Shown here: piece after piece, positions 60,690-64,000 of the stretch
Layout of the letters: each line of letters starts with the position of its first letter
Position numbering within the stretch: position 1 is the stretch's first letter
Source of the DNA: Pseudomonas sp. QS1027
GTDB lineage: Bacteria; Pseudomonadota; Gammaproteobacteria; Pseudomonadales; Pseudomonadaceae
Assembly: GCF_002814235.1 (NCBI RefSeq)
Contig: NZ_PHSU01000014.1
Span: 186,001 to 250,000 of the forward strand
DNA: 64,000 nucleotides
Reading direction: 5' to 3'
Position numbers and translations under genes: made by a program
Notes under the pieces: model-generated
The model's input: only the letters and a program-made list of their open reading frames with translations
Told to the model about the DNA's origin: nothing
Database searches by the model: none

Positions 60690-61462
60690 CGACTGATTCC
60701 CAAGCATTGCTCAGCATTCGCGGGCTGCACAAACAATACGGCAAGCTCGAAGTGCTCAAGGGCGTCGACCTGGACATGCAGCGCGGCAACGTGGTCACGC
60801 TGATCGGCTCCAGCGGCTCGGGCAAGACCACGCTGCTGCGCTGCGTGAACCTGCTGGAAGAGTTCCAGGGCGGCCAGATCACCCTGGACGGTGAGTCCAT
60901 CGGCTACAGCGAAGTGAACGGCAAGCGCGTCCGCCACCCGGAAAAAGTCATCGCCCAGCACCGGGCCATGACCGGCATGGCGTTCCAGCAGTTCAACCTG
61001 TTTCCGCACCTCACGGCCTTGCAGAACGTCACCCTGGGCCTGCTCAAGGTCAAGAAGCTGCCCAAGGACCAGGCCGTCGCGCTGGCGGAGAAATGGCTGG
61101 AGCGGGTCGGCCTGCTGGAGCGGCGCAATCACTTTCCGGGGCAGTTGTCCGGTGGCCAGCAGCAGCGGGTGGCGATTGCCCGGGCCATTGCGATGAACCC
61201 CAGCCTGATGCTGTTCGACGAAGTGACCTCGGCCCTCGACCCGGAGCTGGTCGGTGAAGTGCTGGCGGTGATCAAGGGCCTGGCGGAAGAGGGCATGACC
61301 ATGTTGCTGGTCACCCACGAGATGCGCTTTGCCTTTGAGGTCTCGGACAAGATCGTATTCATGAACCAGGGGCGCATTGAAGAACAGGGGCCACCCAAAG
61401 AACTGTTCGAGCGTCCGCAGTCGCCGCGTCTCGCGGAATTTCTGAAAAACACCCGTTTTTAA
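60686..61462 (+). CDS. Polar amino-acid ABC transporter ATP-binding subunit
   Basis: A 258-residue ATPase, complete. Walker [10 protein letters not shown], long Q-loop [18 protein letters not shown], signature [15 protein letters not shown], Walker [15 protein letters not shown] and H-loop [14 protein letters not shown]. The D-loop and length match GlnQ/HisP proteins. It overlaps the preceding permease and is followed after 23 bp by ridA, with an AAGGAG ribosome binding site in the gap. Confidence 0.95.
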   Translation: MTTDSQALLSIRGLHKQYGKLEVLKGVDLDMQRGNVVTLIGSSGSGKTTLLRCVNLLEEFQGGQITLDGESIGYSEVNGKRVRHPEKVIAQHRAMTGMAFQQFNLFPHLTALQNVTLGLLKVKKLPKDQAVALAEKWLERVGLLERRNHFPGQLSGGQQQRVAIARAIAMNPSLMLFDEVTSALDPELVGEVLAVIKGLAEEGMTMLLVTHEMRFAFEVSDKIVFMNQGRIEEQGPPKELFERPQSPRLAEFLKNTRF

Positions 61463-61485
61463 TTTTTTTATTCAAGGAGAACAGT

Positions 61486-61872
61486 ATGAGCATTACTCGT
61501 TATGGCACCGGCAGCACCGCGGGTGGCGGTCAGCCGCGTCCTTTCGCCCGGGCCGTCGAAGCCGATGGCTGGCTGCATGTGTCCGGGCAGGTGCCGGCGT
61601 TGAATGGTGAAATCATTGTCGGCGGCATCGTCGAACAGACTCACCAGACCATGAAGAACCTGATCGCGATTCTCGAAGAGGCCGGTTATGGCCTGGAGGA
61701 TGTGGTGCGCGCCGGTGTCTGGTTGGAAGATCCGCGGGACTTCTGGAGCTTCAACAAGGTGTTTTCCGAGTACTTCACACCTGAGCACGCCCCGGCGCGC
61801 GCCTGTGTCCAGGCGAACATGATGGTCGACTGCAAGGTCGAGATCGATTGCGTCGCGTACAAGAAGAAGTGA
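61486..61872 (+). CDS. ridA: RidA-family enamine/imine deaminase
   Basis: A 128-residue Rid protein with the catalytic Arg at position 105 (HAPARACVQ) and Glu119 near it (DCKVEIDC), as in E. coli RidA (Arg105, Glu120). Such enzymes hydrolyse 2-aminoacrylate and other enamines/imines that PLP enzymes release. It lies in the ABC operon and close to the PLP enzyme gene, which makes it the likely clean-up step. A perfect REPIN follows. Confidence 0.93.
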   Translation: MSITRYGTGSTAGGGQPRPFARAVEADGWLHVSGQVPALNGEIIVGGIVEQTHQTMKNLIAILEEAGYGLEDVVRAGVWLEDPRDFWSFNKVFSEYFTPEHAPARACVQANMMVDCKVEIDCVAYKKK

Positions 61873-61890
61873 TGAAACCTTGAGGGCCTA

Positions 61891-61979
61891 TTCGCGGGCA
61901 AGCCCTGCTCCTACAGTTTTGTGTCATATGCAAAATCTGTATTCGACGCCGTATTGTAGGAGCAGGGCTTGCCCGCGAA
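61891..61979. repeat. REPIN with perfect 25-bp arms (second family)
   Basis: The arm at 61891-61915 (TTCGCGGGCAAGCCCTGCTC then CTACA) is matched exactly in reverse complement at 61955-61979. This is the GCGGGCAAGC...GCTCCTACA variant, not the GGAGCCGGCTTGC variant at 39319, 44922 and 57591. It lies between ridA and iclR and probably ends the transporter/ridA transcript. Confidence 0.88.
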
Positions 61980-62049
61980 GACGGCCTAACAGTCGCCGCA
62001 GGACTCTGGGTACACTCCCCGGCAATTTTTCCAATGGGATGGCACTGAC

Positions 62050-62814
62050 ATGACCGAAGACACCATCAAGCGCCGGGCTAAAGGGCTGGACCGCGCGTTC
62101 GATATCCTCGATTACCTCAAGGAAGTCGGCCAGCCGCTGCGTCCCAACGATATCGCCAGCGGCATCGGCAGCCCGAAATCCACGGTCTACGAGCTGGTGG
62201 CATCTTTGCTGGAGCGGCGCATCCTCGAGTCGGTCGGCAAGGAAGGCCATGTCTACCTGGGCCGCCAGCTGTATTTTCTCGGCCAGGCGCACCTGCGTCA
62301 TTTCGACCTGACCCGCGAAGCCGACCACGCCTTGCAGGAAATCGTCAGCCAGACCCGGGAAACCGCGCAGATGTGCCTGCTCAACGGGCGCAAGTACACC
62401 GTGGCACTGATGAAGGAAGGCGAGCGGCATTTCCGGATTTCCTCGGACATCGGCGAAAACGCCCCGATTCCCTGGACCGCGTCCGGCCGCCTGTTGCTGG
62501 CGCACCTGAGCGACCAGCAGATCATCGACCTGATCGACCACGATGACTTTATCCTGCCGGACGGCCAGCGCCTGCCGCTGGAGGTGTTCCTCAAGGAAAT
62601 CCGCCAGGCCGGGATCGACGGGTTCTTTTCCTTCGATAGCGTCGCCGACACCTTTACTCACTGCTTCGCCGCGCCCGTCAAGGACGAGCGGGGCATTTGC
62701 ATCGCCACCCTGTGCATCGTCGCCCCACGGGCGGATGCCAAGACCAACTACAACGACTATCGCCGGGTGCTGATCGAGAGCGCGAACAACCTGGCCCGTC
62801 GCATCAACGACTAG
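62050..62814 (+). CDS. IclR-family transcriptional regulator
   Basis: A 254-residue regulator. The N-terminal winged helix has GLDRAFDILDYLKEVGQPLR and NDIASGIGSPKSTVYELVAS. The effector domain has ETAQMCLLNGRKYTVALMKE, PIPWTASGRLLLAHLSDQQ and the C-terminal AAPVKDERGICIATLCIVAP, the usual IclR pattern. It lies just before the PLP enzyme gene and is probably co-transcribed with it. The palindrome at 58300-58315 is its likely operator. Confidence 0.92.
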   Translation: MTEDTIKRRAKGLDRAFDILDYLKEVGQPLRPNDIASGIGSPKSTVYELVASLLERRILESVGKEGHVYLGRQLYFLGQAHLRHFDLTREADHALQEIVSQTRETAQMCLLNGRKYTVALMKEGERHFRISSDIGENAPIPWTASGRLLLAHLSDQQIIDLIDHDDFILPDGQRLPLEVFLKEIRQAGIDGFFSFDSVADTFTHCFAAPVKDERGICIATLCIVAPRADAKTNYNDYRRVLIESANNLARRIND

Positions 62815-62851
62815 CGCGGCCGCCAAGGGCGCCGCCGATAAGGAGTTTGGA

Positions 62852-64000
62852 ATGTCTACTGCCTTGAACTTCGCCGCCGTGGAAAAAGGCGCCGCCAACG
62901 TCGGCGCGCAACTGGTGAGCGATGTCAGCCTGCCGGCCCTGGTGCTCCACCGCGACGCCATGGAGCACAATATTCGCTGGATGCAGGATTTTGTCAGCCG
63001 TAGCGGCGCCGAGCTGGCGCCCCATGGCAAGACCAGCATGGTCCCGGCGCTGTTCGGTCGACAGCTGGCCGCCGGCGCCTGGGGAATCACCCTGGCAACC
63101 GCCGTGCAGACCCGTGCCGCCTACGCGGCGGGTGTGCGCCGGGTGCTGATGGCCAACCAGCTGGTGGGCGCGCCGAACATGGCGCTGATCGCCGGGTTGC
63201 TGGCCGATACGCAGTTCGAGTTTTACTGCATGGTCGATCACCCGGACAACGTCGCGGCCCTGGGGGCTTTCTTCGGCGAACGCGGCCTGCGCTTGAACGT
63301 GATGATCGAGTACGGCGTGGTCGGCGGTCGTTGCGGTTGCCGCAGCGAGCAGGAAGTGCTGGACCTGGCACAGGCGATCAAGGCCCAGCCGGCATTGGCC
63401 CTGACCGGTATCGAAGGTTACGAAGGGGTGATTCACGGCGATCAGGCCGAAAGCGGGATTCGCGCCTTCGCCGGCTCCCTGGTGCGGCTGGCGGTGGATC
63501 TGCAGAACAGCGGCGCGTTTGATATCGGCAAACCGATCATCACCGCCTCGGGTTCGGCCTGGTACGACCTGATTGCCGAGGAGTTCGAGGCCCAGGACGC
63601 CGATGGACGTTTTCTCAGTGTGTTGCGTCCGGGCAGTTATGTCGCCCATGACCACGGTATTTACAAGGATGCGCAGTGCTGCGTGCTGCATCGCCGGGGT
63701 GACCTGAGCGAAGGCTTGCGCCCGGCGCTGGAAGTCTGGGCCCATGTGCAGTCGATGCCGGAGCCAGGGTTTGCGGTGATCGCCCTGGGCAAGCGCGATG
63801 TAGCGTTCGATGCCGGGTTGCCGGTGCCGTTGCTGCGTTATCAGCCGGGTGTGTTGCCGGCGGTGGGCGAGGATGTCAGCGGGTGCAAGGTCACGGCGGT
63901 GATGGACCAGCACGCGTTCATGACGGTGGCGCCGGGCTGTGAGTTGACGGTCGGGGATATCGTCTCGTTTGGCACTTCGCATCCGTGCCTGACCTTCGAC
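62852..64000 (+). CDS. PLP-dependent D-serine-dehydratase-like/D-amino-acid deaminase (partial, 3' end outside window)
   Basis: 383 residues of an alanine-racemase-fold enzyme. The PLP lysine is in LAPHGKTSM (Lys60). Near the window edge SFGTSHPCLTFD has the His377-x-Cys379 pair that binds zinc in eukaryotic-type D-serine dehydratase; D-threonine aldolases have Asp instead of Cys. Family members are about 400-410 residues, so little is missing. The enzyme should eliminate water and ammonia from a D-hydroxyamino acid, giving 2-aminoacrylate, which the ridA product would hydrolyse. The start has AAGGAG 8 bp upstream. Confidence 0.87.
   Translation, partial: MSTALNFAAVEKGAANVGAQLVSDVSLPALVLHRDAMEHNIRWMQDFVSRSGAELAPHGKTSMVPALFGRQLAAGAWGITLATAVQTRAAYAAGVRRVLMANQLVGAPNMALIAGLLADTQFEFYCMVDHPDNVAALGAFFGERGLRLNVMIEYGVVGGRCGCRSEQEVLDLAQAIKAQPALALTGIEGYEGVIHGDQAESGIRAFAGSLVRLAVDLQNSGAFDIGKPIITASGSAWYDLIAEEFEAQDADGRFLSVLRPGSYVAHDHGIYKDAQCCVLHRRGDLSEGLRPALEVWAHVQSMPEPGFAVIALGKRDVAFDAGLPVPLLRYQPGVLPAVGEDVSGCKVTAVMDQHAFMTVAPGCELTVGDIVSFGTSHPCLTFD

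Noticed and set aside
59175..60707. 510-residue antisense frame over the permease genes
   Set aside because: Composition of a reverse-strand shadow; the two permeases carry EAA loops.

Overview
The window reads as about 64 kb of chromosome from a Pseudomonas of the fluorescens lineage. The evidence is the high GC content and strongly GC-biased third codon positions, a type II secretion cluster with a lipid-anchored secretin, CdaR/glycerate kinase, a Fur-boxed efeUOB locus, a DUF2790 protein, RstAB-like regulators, and several REP/REPIN-type inverted repeats between genes. No rRNA, tRNA, CRISPR array, insertion sequence, integrase or phage gene was seen. Most of the window is dense, ordinary coding sequence.

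Layout. (1) 1-7136, minus strand: a probable catabolic operon of histidine ammonia-lyase (HutH), an FMN alpha-hydroxyacid dehydrogenase, an FAD (GlcD/D-2-hydroxyacid type) dehydrogenase and a polar amino-acid ABC importer cut by the window edge. Two perfect and one near-perfect TGTA-N2-TACA dyads, the form recognised by the histidine-utilisation repressor HutC, lie in front of hutH and of the binding-protein gene. (2) 7657-15797, plus strand: a compact type II secretion operon, gspG-K-L-M-D-E-F, with no gspC, H, I, J or prepilin peptidase gene. (3) 15778-22243: an RND efflux pump and its adaptor (no outer-membrane channel), divergent from an RstA/RstB-like two-component system. (4) 22265-24577: a RarD-like exporter, an RNA-type methyltransferase and a Rid-family protein without the catalytic arginine. 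(5) 24847-27889: a maleate module (MFS transporter, maleate isomerase, LysR). (6) 27913-40965: SulP permease, two LysR regulators with a divergent tautomerase and pirin, LysE exporter, GNAT, a duplicated CAP-domain protein, malate:quinone oxidoreductase with a signal peptide, a GAF/degenerate-GGDEF/EAL protein, an aldo/keto reductase and a small exported His/Lys-rich protein. (7) 41040-44896: glycerate/sugar-diacid module (MFS, CdaR, glycerate kinase). (8) 45142-53059: ParB-like protein overlapping a second SulP gene, nicotinamidase, an ECF sigma/anti-sigma pair with a TPR protein, a TetR/DUF1348 pair and phosphatidylserine synthase. (9) 53114-57344: the efeU-O-B-M iron uptake operon behind a Fur box. 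(10) 57652-64000: a DUF2790 protein, then an ABC importer, RidA, an IclR regulator and a D-serine-dehydratase-like PLP enzyme cut by the window edge.

The two ends mirror each other. Each couples a polar amino-acid ABC importer to dedicated catabolic enzymes and recognisable operators. The left end suggests assimilation of histidine-related compounds, possibly both stereoisomers of imidazole-lactate. The right end suggests import of a D-amino acid, PLP-dependent deamination and RidA clean-up of the reactive enamine. Both substrate assignments are inferences from gene content and operators; neither set of proteins alone fixes the substrate.
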